A stretch of DNA of 7,150 bases from Filomicrobium sp. (GCA_021775655.1 JAJFHK010000051.1:1-7150); one strand, 5' to 3'. Counted from the first letter of the stretch, positions 1 to 6,403 are shown. Made by a program: numbers and translations. The notes: a model not told the origin generated them from the letters alone.

Positions 1-534
1 CACGAACCGTCGCGCTTTGAGTTAAGCACGGACTTGGCTGTCTGCAAAATACCGGAACTGCCGGACGGAATTGCGTACCAGCCTCTCAACATGTCGCTGA
101 ACGCCTTCTCAAATAACGAGTCGGCCTATTCGATAGGTTACGCCGAAATGCCATCCATCCCAGTGAAATACGAAAACAAATTATTTTCGATTGGCAAGTT
201 TCCTGCTGACCTATACGTATCCATAGGAAAGGTGGAGCTGGTTTTTCCGTATAATCATGAACTGAAGGAGGTGCCTACCCCAGGACCTTGCTTCGATTTT
301 CGCGCAAAGATTCCCGGAAAGATGAGTGGTGCACCAGTATTCGGAGGAGGTGGCGCAATTATACGAGGCGTCGTGAGCAGGAGCTATGAAGGGGAACGAC
401 ATGCGTACGGGTCGATGCTTGGGCCCGCGATGGAACTGCCTCTCGACGAGCCGCACACAAGTGGTCGCACGCTGCGATCGTTGATGGTGGGTGGGAATCA
501 AGGGATTGCAATTGTGCAAGGTATGGGCCTGTAA
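1..534 (+). CDS. Trypsin-like serine peptidase, C-terminal part (5' end outside window)
   Basis: The reading frame is open from the first base and ends at TAA 532-534, so about 177 residues of a longer protein are visible. Two landmarks of chymotrypsin/trypsin-fold peptidases are seen. STDLAVCKI (visible residues 9-17) resembles the motif around the catalytic Asp (residue 11). GKMSGAPVF resembles the catalytic serine loop G-x-S-G-x-P, with Ser at residue 109. A segment ending SIGYAEM between them fits the usual 'G-Y-P' strand region. The catalytic His would lie upstream of the window. A TTG at 34 could be read as a start, but it would remove the Asp, so I reject it. The tail after the core is short (about 45 residues) with no obvious second domain. 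Substrate and location are unknown because the N-terminus is missing. The family call is an inference from motifs. Base use looks less GC-rich than the ribosomal genes to the right. Confidence 0.6.
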   Translation, partial: HEPSRFELSTDLAVCKIPELPDGIAYQPLNMSLNAFSNNESAYSIGYAEMPSIPVKYENKLFSIGKFPADLYVSIGKVELVFPYNHELKEVPTPGPCFDFRAKIPGKMSGAPVFGGGGAIIRGVVSRSYEGERHAYGSMLGPAMELPLDEPHTSGRTLRSLMVGGNQGIAIVQGMGL

Positions 535-614
535 GCGCACATTTGGCCGCCCACCCTGGTCATATGTCTAGATGCTATGGTTTCACGCCTCCCAGCCCTT
601 CTTCCGCATTAGCA

Positions 615-1163
615 TCACGGTCCGGCGCGCGGCCTTGATGGCTTGCCACGGGCGTGCGCATTCCAAGCAGCACGGTCGGCCTTCTCGGGTTCGTTGGGAT
701 CGTCCAAGGCCGGGTCCAACTTCACTAGCTGCTCGCCCAACCAGATGATGAACTTGCTCGCGCCCTTAGAAGGATGCCGAGGGCGCTTAGGCACCTTGCC
801 TTTCCAGTATTGCAGCAACTCCGTCACGGCGTACTGATGGCCCAACTCCCTGCGGGCACCGTCGTTCGGTTTCGTCGCCACTTCTCGCGCATCTGCGATG
901 GCGTCCGCCAACAGTCCAGTCGATAGCACTGGCCGCTGGAAGCCATCGCTGTCCAGGCAGCCCAATTGAATTTCTACAACCCTTAGCGTGTCGTCGTGCA
1001 GCGTGGCGACAACTTTGGCCAGCCGGTCCAGGTCGGTCCTGATGCGGTCTTCGTTCAAGGGGTGCTCGCGGCCTAGGTGCTTTAGCGCGCGCCAATGATC
1101 AACCTCCGCCGCTTTGCCGCGCCGGGTTGCCTTGTTTCCGAGCACTTTGGGCACGATATACAT
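615..1163 (-). CDS. Hypothetical protein, possibly frameshifted near its 3' end
   Basis: I do not recognise this 182-residue protein. It is charged and likely mostly helical, with no signal peptide or membrane segment. Its middle holds HQYAVTELLQYWKGKVPKRP and a segment FIIWLGEQLVKLDPAL. The ATG at 1163-1161 is preceded on the minus strand by GGAAGAA at a normal distance, which supports the start. The ORF ends at TGA (617-615) with an odd Arg/Pro-rich tail (RGKPSRPRAGP). In another frame, from about base 648 to a TGA at 585-583, the same strand reads WQAIKAARRTVMLMRKKG and then WEA-stop, which looks more like a genuine C-terminus. The gene may therefore really end at 583, with a one-base indel around 646-672 (mutation or sequencing error). 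It is divergent from the VOC gene, with only 36 bases between the two start codons. Confidence 0.55.
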   Translation of the reverse strand: MYIVPKVLGNKATRRGKAAEVDHWRALKHLGREHPLNEDRIRTDLDRLAKVVATLHDDTLRVVEIQLGCLDSDGFQRPVLSTGLLADAIADAREVATKPNDGARRELGHQYAVTELLQYWKGKVPKRPRHPSKGASKFIIWLGEQLVKLDPALDDPNEPEKADRAAWNAHARGKPSRPRAGP

Positions 1164-1199
1164 ACTTAGTTCTTCCGACCTGTTGGAGATGTTTGCGGT

Positions 1200-1595
1200 A
1201 TGAATTCAAAGGTCGCTCCGTTCCTGATGTTTGAGGGGAAGGCGGAGGCGGCCATGGACTTCTACGTGTCATTGATCCCCAATAGCCGCATCGTTGAGAT
1301 TTCTCGATACGGGCTCGACGGACCGGGCGCCGAGGGGTCGGTAAAGGTCGCCACCTTTGAAATCGATGGTCTGCGGGTGATGTGTTCAGACAGTCCTGTC
1401 GAGCATGCGTTCAGCTTCACACCTTCAACGTCGCTGTTCTTGTCGTGCTCGAACGAGGAAGAAATTCAAAGGTTGAACCAATCCCTGGCGGAAGGCGGCG
1501 AAACGCTGATGCCGCTCGATGATTATGGCTTTAGCCGCATGTTCGTTTGGGTCAACGATCGTTTCGGTGTCTCTTGGCAGCTAAATCTGGCCTAA
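1200..1595 (+). CDS. VOC family protein (PhnB / 3-demethylubiquinone methyltransferase-like fold)
   Basis: This 131-residue protein is of normal length for a single-domain vicinal oxygen chelate (glyoxalase-fold) protein of the group often labelled '3-demethylubiquinone-9 3-methyltransferase' (PhnB-like). Characteristic stretches are the N-terminal PFLMFEGKAEAAMDFYVSL, the central GAEGSVKVATFEIDG, SPVEHAFSFTPS, the EEEIQRLNQSLAEGGETLMP segment and the C-terminal FGVSWQLNLA. They follow the family from end to end, with no truncation. The enzymatic label of the group is historical. The true substrate of such stand-alone proteins is generally unknown, and no methyltransferase domain is present. 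The ATG at 1200 has a GGAG at 1185-1188, a little far upstream but usable. It has no co-directional neighbour close enough to suggest an operon, since tuf starts 148 bases downstream and has its own ribosome binding site. Confidence 0.9.
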   Translation: MNSKVAPFLMFEGKAEAAMDFYVSLIPNSRIVEISRYGLDGPGAEGSVKVATFEIDGLRVMCSDSPVEHAFSFTPSTSLFLSCSNEEEIQRLNQSLAEGGETLMPLDDYGFSRMFVWVNDRFGVSWQLNLA

Positions 1596-1633
1596 GCCGT
1601 AGTGCGTGAAGCCAACAGCATCAGCAAACAGAC

Positions 1634-1661
1634 TTGAATATCGACGGCTTAGCCCTTAGAG
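1634..1661 (+). promoter_or_regulatory. Candidate tuf promoter
   Basis: TTGAAT (1634-1639) and TTAGAG (1656-1661) with a 16-base spacer are the best sigma70-like pair I see in the 148 bases before tuf. The -10 match is weak. A 9-bp inverted repeat, ctaagccgt (1592-1600) and acggcttag (1644-1652), spans the VOC stop codon and the proposed spacer. It could be a large stem at the end of the VOC transcript. Placement is inference only. Confidence 0.25.
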
Positions 1662-1743
1662 CATCGGACCAAAGCGTATCGTACGCGCGGCTTGCCAGTG
1701 GCATGCCCGTTGTCGGTGCGTCCATTTCGGTAAGGAAAAGAGT

Positions 1744-2934
1744 ATGGCCAAGGCAAAATTCGAGCGGACGAAGCCGCACTGCAACATCGGAACGATCGGT
1801 CACGTTGACCACGGCAAGACTTCGTTGACGGCTGCGATCACGAAGATCCTGGCTGAAACGGGCGGAGCAAATTACACGTCGTATGATAATATCGATAAGG
1901 CTCCTGAAGAGCGCGCCCGGGGTATCACGATCTCGACTTCGCACGTCGAATACGAGACGGAAAACCGCCACTACGCGCACGTGGATTGCCCGGGCCATGC
2001 GGACTACGTGAAGAACATGATCACGGGTGCAGCGCAGATGGACGGCGCGATCCTGGTTGTTTCGGCTGCTGATGGGCCGATGCCGCAGACTCGCGAGCAC
2101 ATCCTGCTTGCCCGTCAGGTCGGGGTTCCCGCCCTCGTCGTCTATCTCAACAAGTGCGACCAGGTCGATGACGAAGAACTGCTGGAACTGGTCGAGATGG
2201 AAGTCCGCGAGCTTCTGTCATCGTACGAATTCCCAGGCGATGATATTCCGATCACCAAGGGTTCGGCGCTTGTTGCGCTTGAAGACGGCGATGCTAAGCT
2301 TGGCAAGGATTCGATCCTGGCGCTAATGAAGACAGTGGATGAATCGATCCCGACGCCTGAGCGTCCGATCGACCAGCCGTTCCTGATGCCGATCGAGGAC
2401 GTTTTCTCGATCTCTGGCCGCGGTACGGTTGTGACGGGTCGTGTTGAGCGCGGGATCGTGAAGGTCGGCGAAGAAATCGAGATCGTCGGTATTCGCGATA
2501 CGCAAAAGACGACGGTTACGGGCGTTGAAATGTTCCGCAAGCTGCTCGATGAGGGCCGTGCGGGCGACAACGTTGGCGCGCTGCTTCGCGGCGTTGGCCG
2601 TGAAGACGTGGAGCGCGGTCAGGTTCTTTGTAAGCCTGGCTCGATCACGCCGCATAAGAAGTTCAAGGCCGAAGCCTATATCCTGACGAAGGAAGAAGGT
2701 GGTCGTCATACGCCGTTCTTCACCAACTACCGTCCGCAGTTCTACTTCCGTACGACCGATGTGACGGGGGTTTGCTCGCTGCCGGAAGGTACCGAAATGG
2801 TGATGCCTGGCGATAATATCGCGATGGACGTTGAGTTGATCCAGCCGATCGCGATGGAAGAAAAACTCCGCTTCGCGATCCGTGAAGGCGGCCGCACCGT
2901 TGGTGCAGGCGTCGTCTCCTCGATCCAGGAGTAA
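1744..2934 (+). CDS. tuf: Translation elongation factor Tu (EF-Tu)
   Basis: EF-Tu is the GTPase that delivers aminoacyl-tRNA to the ribosomal A site in the cytoplasm. The 396-residue protein is full length. All GTP-binding motifs are visible: GHVDHGKT (residues 19-26), the switch I Thr62 in RGITIST, DCPGH (81-85, with switch II His85), NKCD (136-139) and GSAL (173-176). Beta-barrel domains 2 and 3 follow, including [13 protein letters not shown] in domain 2 and FRTTDVTG and [11 protein letters not shown] in domain 3. The ATG at 1744 has AAGGA at 1732-1736 as ribosome binding site and starts with the usual MAKAKFER. Lying upstream of tRNA-Trp, secE and nusG, it occupies the 'tufB' position. 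Many proteobacteria have a second tuf near fusA, which is not visible here. The last 34 bases of the coding sequence plus the next three are exactly repeated 114 bases downstream. Confidence 0.98.
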   Translation: MAKAKFERTKPHCNIGTIGHVDHGKTSLTAAITKILAETGGANYTSYDNIDKAPEERARGITISTSHVEYETENRHYAHVDCPGHADYVKNMITGAAQMDGAILVVSAADGPMPQTREHILLARQVGVPALVVYLNKCDQVDDEELLELVEMEVRELLSSYEFPGDDIPITKGSALVALEDGDAKLGKDSILALMKTVDESIPTPERPIDQPFLMPIEDVFSISGRGTVVTGRVERGIVKVGEEIEIVGIRDTQKTTVTGVEMFRKLLDEGRAGDNVGALLRGVGREDVERGQVLCKPGSITPHKKFKAEAYILTKEEGGRHTPFFTNYRPQFYFRTTDVTGVCSLPEGTEMVMPGDNIAMDVELIQPIAMEEKLRFAIREGGRTVGAGVVSSIQE

Positions 2935-3050
2935 GTCGAGCGGGTTGAGGTAGGCGGTTGGCGCGGCACCAACAAATGTCCAATGCTTGAAATGCAGCAG
3001 GCTGCATTTCAGATTGGTGCAGGCGTCGTCTCCTCGATCCAGGAGTAAGT
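2900..3050 (+). repeat. 37-bp direct repeat of the tuf 3' end
   Basis: Bases 2900-2936 (the end of tuf, including its TAA and three more bases) recur without mismatch at 3014-3050. Identity stops abruptly on both sides: the base before each copy differs (g and a) and so do the bases after (cgagc and tcaag). The copies are separated by 77 bases (2937-3013) that do not resemble tuf. The second copy still reads [14 protein letters not shown] in frame after a chance ATG at 2992 (18 codons, no ribosome binding site), so it is not a gene. Possible origins are the remnant of a deleted tandem tuf, the scar of an element that integrated at the tuf 3' end and restored it, or an aberrant local duplication. 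Confidence 0.95.
2988..3011. other. Perfect 10-bp hairpin between the tuf 3' end copies
   Basis: tgaaatgcag (2988-2997) and ctgcatttca (3002-3011) are exact reverse complements around the 4-base loop cagg. The right arm ends two bases before the duplicated tuf end. No T-run follows, so it is unlikely to be an intrinsic terminator. It could be an RNA processing or stability element, a REP-like repeat, or the end of a small inserted element. Confidence 0.7.
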
Positions 3051-3096
3051 TCAAGGCGTTACGTTAGATTGCTGACGTGGCACGAAACACATAAAC

Positions 3097-3123
3097 GCAA
3101 GGGCGGACATGTTCCGCCCTTGT
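3097..3123 (+). terminator. Terminator-like hairpin downstream of tuf
   Basis: caagggcgga (3098-3107) pairs perfectly with tccgcccttg (3113-3122) around a 5-base loop, and a g-t wobble extends the stem. The following sequence is T-rich (ttgctctt) but is not a clean T-run. Its place, after tuf and its duplicated end and before the next gene's ribosome binding site, fits the end of the tuf transcript. Confidence 0.6.
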
Positions 3124-3163
3124 TGCTCTTGATGGCCGATCAAGCTTCGGTAAGGAGGCGGCC

Positions 3164-3487
3164 GTGATCGTAGTGACGACTAATGAGCTTCAGGGCTACC
3201 GAGTGGTTCGGACAATCGGCATGGTGCGAGGGCTGTCTGTCCGATCACGGAGTGTCGTGGGAAATATTGGCGCTTCAATCCTAATCCTGTTTGGTGGGAA
3301 CATCAGACTCTATACCCGTCTGGCCGAGCAGGCACGCCAGGAAGCCTTTGACCTGCTTGTGGAAAATGCTGAGCAAAAGGGTGCGAATGCGATTCTTGCC
3401 ATGCGCTACGATGCGAATGAAATGGCTGCTGCGGTGACTGAGGTTTTGGCCTATGGAACAGCTGTCATCGTTGAGGAAACCCGCTGA
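3164..3487 (+). CDS. YbjQ family (UPF0145, 'heavy-metal-binding domain') protein
   Basis: This 107-residue protein matches the YbjQ family in size and pattern. It has an N-terminal TTNELQGYRVVRTIGMVRGL, a central hydrophobic-glycine segment (VGNIGASILILFGGNI), then a helix LAEQARQEAFDLLVENAEQK, the typical GANAILAMRYDAN, and a C-terminal strand ending YGTAVIVEE. Family members form ring-like oligomers. The 'metal-binding' name comes from old annotation and the function is unsettled. The GTG start at 3164 has a perfect AAGGAGG at 3152-3158 with a 5-base spacer, one of the strongest ribosome binding sites in the window. It sits between the tuf terminator and tRNA-Trp, probably as its own unit or with weak read-through from tuf. 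I see nothing that ties it functionally to translation. Confidence 0.88.
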   Translation: MIVVTTNELQGYRVVRTIGMVRGLSVRSRSVVGNIGASILILFGGNIRLYTRLAEQARQEAFDLLVENAEQKGANAILAMRYDANEMAAAVTEVLAYGTAVIVEETR

Positions 3488-3497
3488 TTTGTGGCCA

Positions 3498-3539
3498 TTG
3501 TGTCACGTTCAAGCAAATTTTCTAACTTTAGGCGTGACA
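3498..3539 (+). promoter_or_regulatory. Candidate tRNA-Trp/secE/nusG promoter within an inverted repeat
   Basis: TTGTGT (3498-3503) and TCTAAC (3521-3526) with a 17-base spacer form a plausible sigma70-like promoter upstream of tRNA-Trp. An inverted repeat tgtcacg (3501-3507) / cgtgaca (3533-3539) overlaps the -35 and encloses the -10, an arrangement expected of an operator or a DNA loop. Further downstream are a tcggtt/aaccga stem (3552-3557 / 3575-3580) and the 12-bp palindrome cgagcgcgctcg (3591-3602) just before the tRNA. Function is inferred from position only. Confidence 0.3.
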
Positions 3540-3617
3540 AGACCGGGATGGTCGGTTAAGCACAGCGTTCCTCCAACCGATCCAGACGTACGAGCGCGCT
3601 CGCGCGGGCGCGAAATT

Positions 3618-3693
3618 AGGGGTGTAGCTCAATTGGTAGAGCGTCGGTCTCCAAAACCGAAGGTTGGGGGTTCGAGACCCTCCGCCCCTGCCA
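3618..3693 (+). tRNA. trnW: tRNA-Trp (anticodon CCA)
   Basis: A complete cloverleaf of 76 bases includes an encoded 3' CCA (3691-3693). The acceptor stem is AGGGGTG with CGCCCCT (one T-G wobble). The D arm is GCTC-AATTGGTA-GAGC. The anticodon stem TCGGT/ACCGA holds the loop CTCCAAA, with anticodon CCA at 3651-3653. The T arm GGGGG-TTCGAGA-CCCTC has one G-T pair. The discriminator base is G, as expected for bacterial tRNA-Trp. Its place immediately before secE-nusG is the conserved bacterial arrangement and suggests co-transcription, with the tRNA cut out of the primary transcript. Confidence 0.97.
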
Positions 3694-3854
3694 ACTGATT
3701 GGATTTATAGTCACGCAGACCCGAAATTCGCACAAAGAGGGCGGCGAATTGCAGGGGCGCGTGCCGGACGTGCTGGAAAATCAGCTGTCCGCTAGGTGAC
3801 GTGTTCGGTCCTCGCCAGAGTAGCTCATTACCTAAAGAAGGCAACGCTGCAACC

Positions 3855-4043
3855 GTGAACCCATTCCAGTTTCTTCAGGAGGTCCGCCAAGAGGCGGCGA
3901 AAGTGACTTGGCCCACCTGGAAGGAGGTCTGGATCACGACTGTGATGGTGCTCATCATGGTGACAATGGCAGCGATCTTCTTCCTGGTCATCGATCAGAT
4001 TCTTGGAGGAATCGTCAATATGGTCCTGCGTCTCGGACGCTAG
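3855..4043 (+). CDS. secE: Preprotein translocase subunit SecE
   Basis: SecE is the small clamp subunit of the SecYEG protein-conducting channel in the inner membrane. With the GTG at 3855 the protein has 62 residues, the normal size for the single-span type. It begins NPFQFLQEVRQEAAKVTWPT, an amphipathic helix carrying the family motif E-x-x-K-V-x-W-P (Lys16, Trp19, Pro20). One membrane segment follows at about residues 26-46 (ITTVMVLIMVTMAAIFFLVI), then a short C-terminal amphipathic piece. A longer GTG start at 3801 would add 18 residues unlike the family and is less likely. A GAAGG at 3837-3841 is the only Shine-Dalgarno-like element for 3855 and is somewhat distant. NusG follows 67 bases downstream. 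Confidence 0.93.
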   Translation: MNPFQFLQEVRQEAAKVTWPTWKEVWITTVMVLIMVTMAAIFFLVIDQILGGIVNMVLRLGR

Positions 4044-4110
4044 GCGAAAAGCCCTTTGATCAATTTAGCCGGCTTGCCGGCAAGAAGAACACTTTAGTCA
4101 GGAACGAACG

Positions 4111-4647
4111 ATGGAGCAGCGCTGGTACATCGTACACGCGTATACCAATTTCGAACGCAAGGTCGCTGAGGCGATCCGGGAGCGCGCGAAAGCGGCGGGT
4201 CTTGACGAATTGTTTGAAGAAATCGTCGTCCCGACCGAAGAGATCGTTGAGATCAAGCGCGGACGCAAGGTGCAGTCGGTTCGCAACTTCCTGCCCGGTT
4301 ATGTGCTCGTGAAGATGCATATGACCGATCCGGCGTTCTTGCTCATCAAGAATACGCCGAAGGTGACAGGATTCCTTGGGTCCGACAACAAGCCGATGCC
4401 AATCGGTGAGGATGAAGCGATGCGCATCCTCAATCAGGTGAAGGACGGCGTCGAGCGGCCTAAGGCAACGATCACGTTCGAAGTTGGCGAAGCGGTCAAG
4501 GTGTCTGATGGGCCGTTTGCATCGTTCGAAGGTCACGTTGAGGAAGTCGACGAAGAGCGCGAGCGCATCAAGGTTGCTGTCTCCATCTTCGGGCGTCCGA
4601 CGCCGGTAGAGCTGGAGTTCAATCAGGTGGAGAAGGTGCCGAGCTAG
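4111..4647 (+). CDS. nusG: Transcription termination/antitermination protein NusG
   Basis: NusG binds elongating RNA polymerase and links it to Rho or to the ribosomal protein S10. The 178 residues show the N-terminal NGN domain, opening with WYIVHAYTNFERKVAEAI and continuing through FLPGYVLVKMHM and IKNTPKVTGFLG. A linker rich in charged residues follows, then a C-terminal KOW domain (about residues 125-175) with VKVSDGPFASFEGHVEEVD and AVSIFGRPTPVELEF. Length is typical. The ATG at 4111 has AGGAA at 4100-4104. The gap to secE contains gccggc twice, separated by tt (4068-4081), each copy self-complementary. The pair could form a small hairpin but is not a terminator. Confidence 0.97.
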   Translation: MEQRWYIVHAYTNFERKVAEAIRERAKAAGLDELFEEIVVPTEEIVEIKRGRKVQSVRNFLPGYVLVKMHMTDPAFLLIKNTPKVTGFLGSDNKPMPIGEDEAMRILNQVKDGVERPKATITFEVGEAVKVSDGPFASFEGHVEEVDEERERIKVAVSIFGRPTPVELEFNQVEKVPS

Positions 4648-4840
4648 AAACGGCAGATAAGAGTTTTGTGTTTTGACACCGGCCGATTTGGCGGGCGTCG
4701 AAAAGAGAATTAGCCGCCGAGAAGTAAGGCGCTGGTTCTCTAAGTCATGCGGGAGGGTGCCGGGTTCAACCCGAAGCTCGCTTAACCGCTAACCCTGGAA
4801 CCGCAACAACCAAGCAGTTCCTTTAGTTCAGGGGAAGAAC
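4648..4840 (+). promoter_or_regulatory. nusG-rplK spacer: possible separate promoter and leader of rplK-rplA
   Basis: No gene is visible in these 193 bases. A perfect TTGACA lies at 4673-4678, but no convincing -10 hexamer stands 16-18 bases on, so the promoter is only a suspicion. A short stem cgggt/acccg (4761-4773) and several smaller self-complementary stretches follow. In many bacteria the mRNA ahead of rplK carries the binding site through which L1 represses the rplK-rplA pair. That site would be expected here, but I cannot recognise its consensus by eye. Confidence 0.3.
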
Positions 4841-5287
4841 GTGGCGAAGAAGATTGATGGCTATATCAACCTGCAGGTGCCTGCAGGTAAAGCCAACCCG
4901 TCACCGCCTATCGGTCCAGCATTGGGCCAGCGCGGTGTCAACATTATGGAATTCTGCAAGGCGTTCAATGCCAAGTCGAAGGACATCGAGCCCGATACGC
5001 CAATTCCAGTGAAGATCACCGTTTATACGGACCGTTCCTTCACCTTCCAGATGAAGACGCCGCCGGCGACCTTCTTTCTGAAAAAGGCTGCTGGATTGAA
5101 GACGGTCGGCAAGCCTGGTTCTGGATCGAAAGAGCCAGGCCGTACCGTCGTTGCTTCGGTGACGATGGACCAGTGCCGCGAGATCGCAAAGATGAAGCTT
5201 GCCGATCTCAACACCGATGACATTGACCAGGGGGCCCGCACGATTGCCGGATCCGCCAGGGCGATGGGTATTGAGGTAAAGGGGTAA
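4841..5287 (+). CDS. rplK: 50S ribosomal protein L11
   Basis: L11 binds the GTPase-associated region of 23S rRNA under the L7/L12 stalk. The 148-residue protein has the N-terminal domain with the conserved proline turn [20 protein letters not shown] (Pro22 and Pro23 are in the region where thiostrepton resistance arises in other species). The rRNA-binding C-terminal domain follows ([25 protein letters not shown], then a [10 protein letters not shown] end). It is a few residues longer than the usual 141-143. The GTG start at 4841 has AGGGGA at 4830-4835 and gives the canonical MAKKIDGYI start. RplA begins 4 bases after its stop, so the two are translationally coupled. Confidence 0.97.
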   Translation: MAKKIDGYINLQVPAGKANPSPPIGPALGQRGVNIMEFCKAFNAKSKDIEPDTPIPVKITVYTDRSFTFQMKTPPATFFLKKAAGLKTVGKPGSGSKEPGRTVVASVTMDQCREIAKMKLADLNTDDIDQGARTIAGSARAMGIEVKG

Positions 5288-5291
5288 CGTA

Positions 5292-6035
5292 ATGGCAAAT
5301 GTATCTCCTGAAACCGTCAAGGAAACGCGTCTGGCCGGCGGCAAGCGAATGGCTGCAGTGCGCAGGGACGTCGACCCGAACACCGCCTACCCACTCGAAG
5401 ACGCCGTTGACATGATCAAAGAGCGGGCAAAGGCCAAGTTCGACGAGACCATCGAGATTGCGATGAATCTCGGGGTCGATCCAAAGCATGCCGATCAACT
5501 TGTTCGCGGCGTTTGCACGTTGCCGCATGGTTCCGGGCGCACATTGCGTGTTGCCGTGTTTGCTCGCGGTGCCAAGGCGGAAGAAGCGCAAGCTGCCGGT
5601 GCCGATGTTGTTGGCGCAGAAGAACTCGTGCAGGAAGTCCAAAACGGAACGATCAATTTCGACCGCTGCATAGCGACGCCAGACATGATGGGACTTGTCG
5701 GCCGGTTGGGTAAGGTTCTTGGTCCGCGTGGCCTGATGCCGAACCCGCGCGTTGGCACCGTAACCATGGACGTTGCGGAGGCCGTCAAAGCCTCGAAGGG
5801 CGGCTCGGTCGAGTTTCGCACGCACAAAGACGGTGTGATCCACGCCGGCGTCGGTAAGGCAAGCTTCTCGAAGGAAGCTCTCGTTGAGAACGTACGCGCA
5901 TACGTCGATGCGGTGGTCAAAGCCAGGCCAACAGGCGCCAAGGGTCAGTACATCAAGAAAGTTTCGATCTCATCGACTATGGGTCCTGGGATCAAGTTGG
6001 ATGCTGCGAGCATCGTGCCAGGTGCGGCGAGCTGA
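5292..6035 (+). CDS. rplA: 50S ribosomal protein L1
   Basis: L1 forms the mobile stalk at the E site, and in the studied bacteria it also represses its own mRNA (rplK-rplA). The family signature [18 protein letters not shown] begins at residue 140. [19 protein letters not shown] near residues 52-70 and the C-terminal GPGIKLD are also typical. At 247 residues it is about 15 longer than most L1 proteins, because of an N-terminal extension before AAVRRDVDP. An internal ATG (codon 20) would give a shorter form but lacks a good ribosome binding site. The ATG at 5292 has AAAGGGG (5278-5284, inside the end of rplK), so I keep it. Confidence 0.97.
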   Translation: MANVSPETVKETRLAGGKRMAAVRRDVDPNTAYPLEDAVDMIKERAKAKFDETIEIAMNLGVDPKHADQLVRGVCTLPHGSGRTLRVAVFARGAKAEEAQAAGADVVGAEELVQEVQNGTINFDRCIATPDMMGLVGRLGKVLGPRGLMPNPRVGTVTMDVAEAVKASKGGSVEFRTHKDGVIHAGVGKASFSKEALVENVRAYVDAVVKARPTGAKGQYIKKVSISSTMGPGIKLDAASIVPGAAS

Positions 6036-6047
6036 TCGCAGACGTTT

Positions 6048-6073
6048 GTCGATGCTGGAATGCTGGCATCGAC
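6048..6073 (+). terminator. Hairpin just after rplA, possible terminator or attenuator
   Basis: gtcgatgc (6048-6055) pairs with gcatcgac (6066-6073) over a 10-base loop, which can tighten by two wobble pairs. The T-run (tttt, 6079-6082) is five bases past the stem, so termination would be weak at best. It lies 13 bases after the rplA stop. It could partly separate rplKA from rplJL or protect the rplA 3' end. Confidence 0.4.
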
Positions 6074-6085
6074 GACCATTTTCCG

Positions 6086-6110
6086 CCGACACAGCGCAAG
6101 CTTGTGTCGG
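6086..6110 (+). other. GNRA-capped RNA hairpin in the rplJ leader
   Basis: ccgacac-agc pairs with gct-(t)-gtgtcgg around the tetraloop gcaa (6096-6099). This makes a 10-bp stem with a single bulged t at 6103. GNRA loops are typical of structured RNA and often dock into receptors, which supports this DNA being read as RNA. No gene-regulatory family with this exact element is known to me. Confidence 0.6.
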
Positions 6111-6199
6111 GCAAGAACAAAAGAATTCCGGGCAATGAGCCCGGGAGACCCCGTTCTCAAAGGGAACCTGAATTCAGGTGCCAGGAAGGAGCGGACCTG

Positions 6200-6296
6200 T
6201 CCGAGATTGCAGGTGCCGGGTGGCGAGAGCCCACCAGCTTAATGGACGAGTACGTTTCGCAAAAGAAGTGCGGCACGGACTGGCCTGCATGAGATG
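6200..6296 (+). promoter_or_regulatory. L10 leader (ribosomal protein L10 autoregulatory mRNA site)
   Basis: The arrangement resembles the L10 leader family (Rfam RF00557). The conserved cgagattgcaggtgcc segment is followed by a stem ggtgg/ccacc (about 6219-6235) with a gaga-type loop, then agcttaatgg, and finally ggcctgcatgag. The closing helix is tgcagg (6208-6213) with cctgca (6284-6289). In bacteria studied, the L10-(L7/L12) complex binds this fold on the rplJ-rplL mRNA and represses translation when stalk protein is in excess. Outer limits are approximate, and about 210 bases separate it from the rplJ start. Confidence 0.75.
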
Positions 6297-6338
6297 GGAG
6301 AGAGGCTGGAGTGATGCGAAAGGTGCAAGCTGGAAGCA

Positions 6339-6385
6339 GAACTTCGGTTCAAATCTTCTCGGTCAAGCCGGAAAGCCTTCGGGCT
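6339..6385 (+). other. Two successive UUCG-tetraloop hairpins
   Basis: gaac-ttcg-gttc (6339-6350) and agcc-ttcg-ggct (6374-6385) both have the very stable C(UUCG)G cap on 4-bp stems, 23 bases apart. They lie between the L10 leader and rplJ. Neither has a following T-run, so they are more likely folding or processing elements than terminators. Confidence 0.55.
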
Positions 6386-6403
6386 CTAAGGGGACAGGTG
6401 AAT

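Noticed and set aside
787..1095. Second minus-strand frame of about 102 codons inside the hypothetical gene
   Set aside because: It is Arg/Ala/Pro-rich, typical of an out-of-frame shadow in GC-rich DNA. The overlapping frame has the ribosome binding site.
2992..3048. 18-codon frame ATG to TAA ending [10 protein letters not shown]
   Set aside because: It has no ribosome binding site. It is a by-product of the tuf-end duplication, not a supported gene.
2323..3054. Long minus-strand reading frame opposite tuf with the repeat [12 protein letters not shown] twice
   Set aside because: It is antisense to the codon-biased tuf gene, and the internal repeat is only the reverse reading of the duplicated tuf 3' end.
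3801..3854. Earlier GTG start for SecE adding 18 residues
   Set aside because: The added residues do not look like SecE, and the 62-residue form matches the family length and N-terminal helix.
4673..4701. Perfect TTGACA upstream of rplK as a full promoter
   Set aside because: No acceptable -10 hexamer at 16-19 bases spacing, so it is mentioned only as a possibility within the spacer.
4735..4790. gggttcaaccc resembling a tRNA T-arm in the nusG-rplK spacer
   Set aside because: The flanking bases do not make a 5-bp T stem, and no acceptor, D or anticodon stems can be built.
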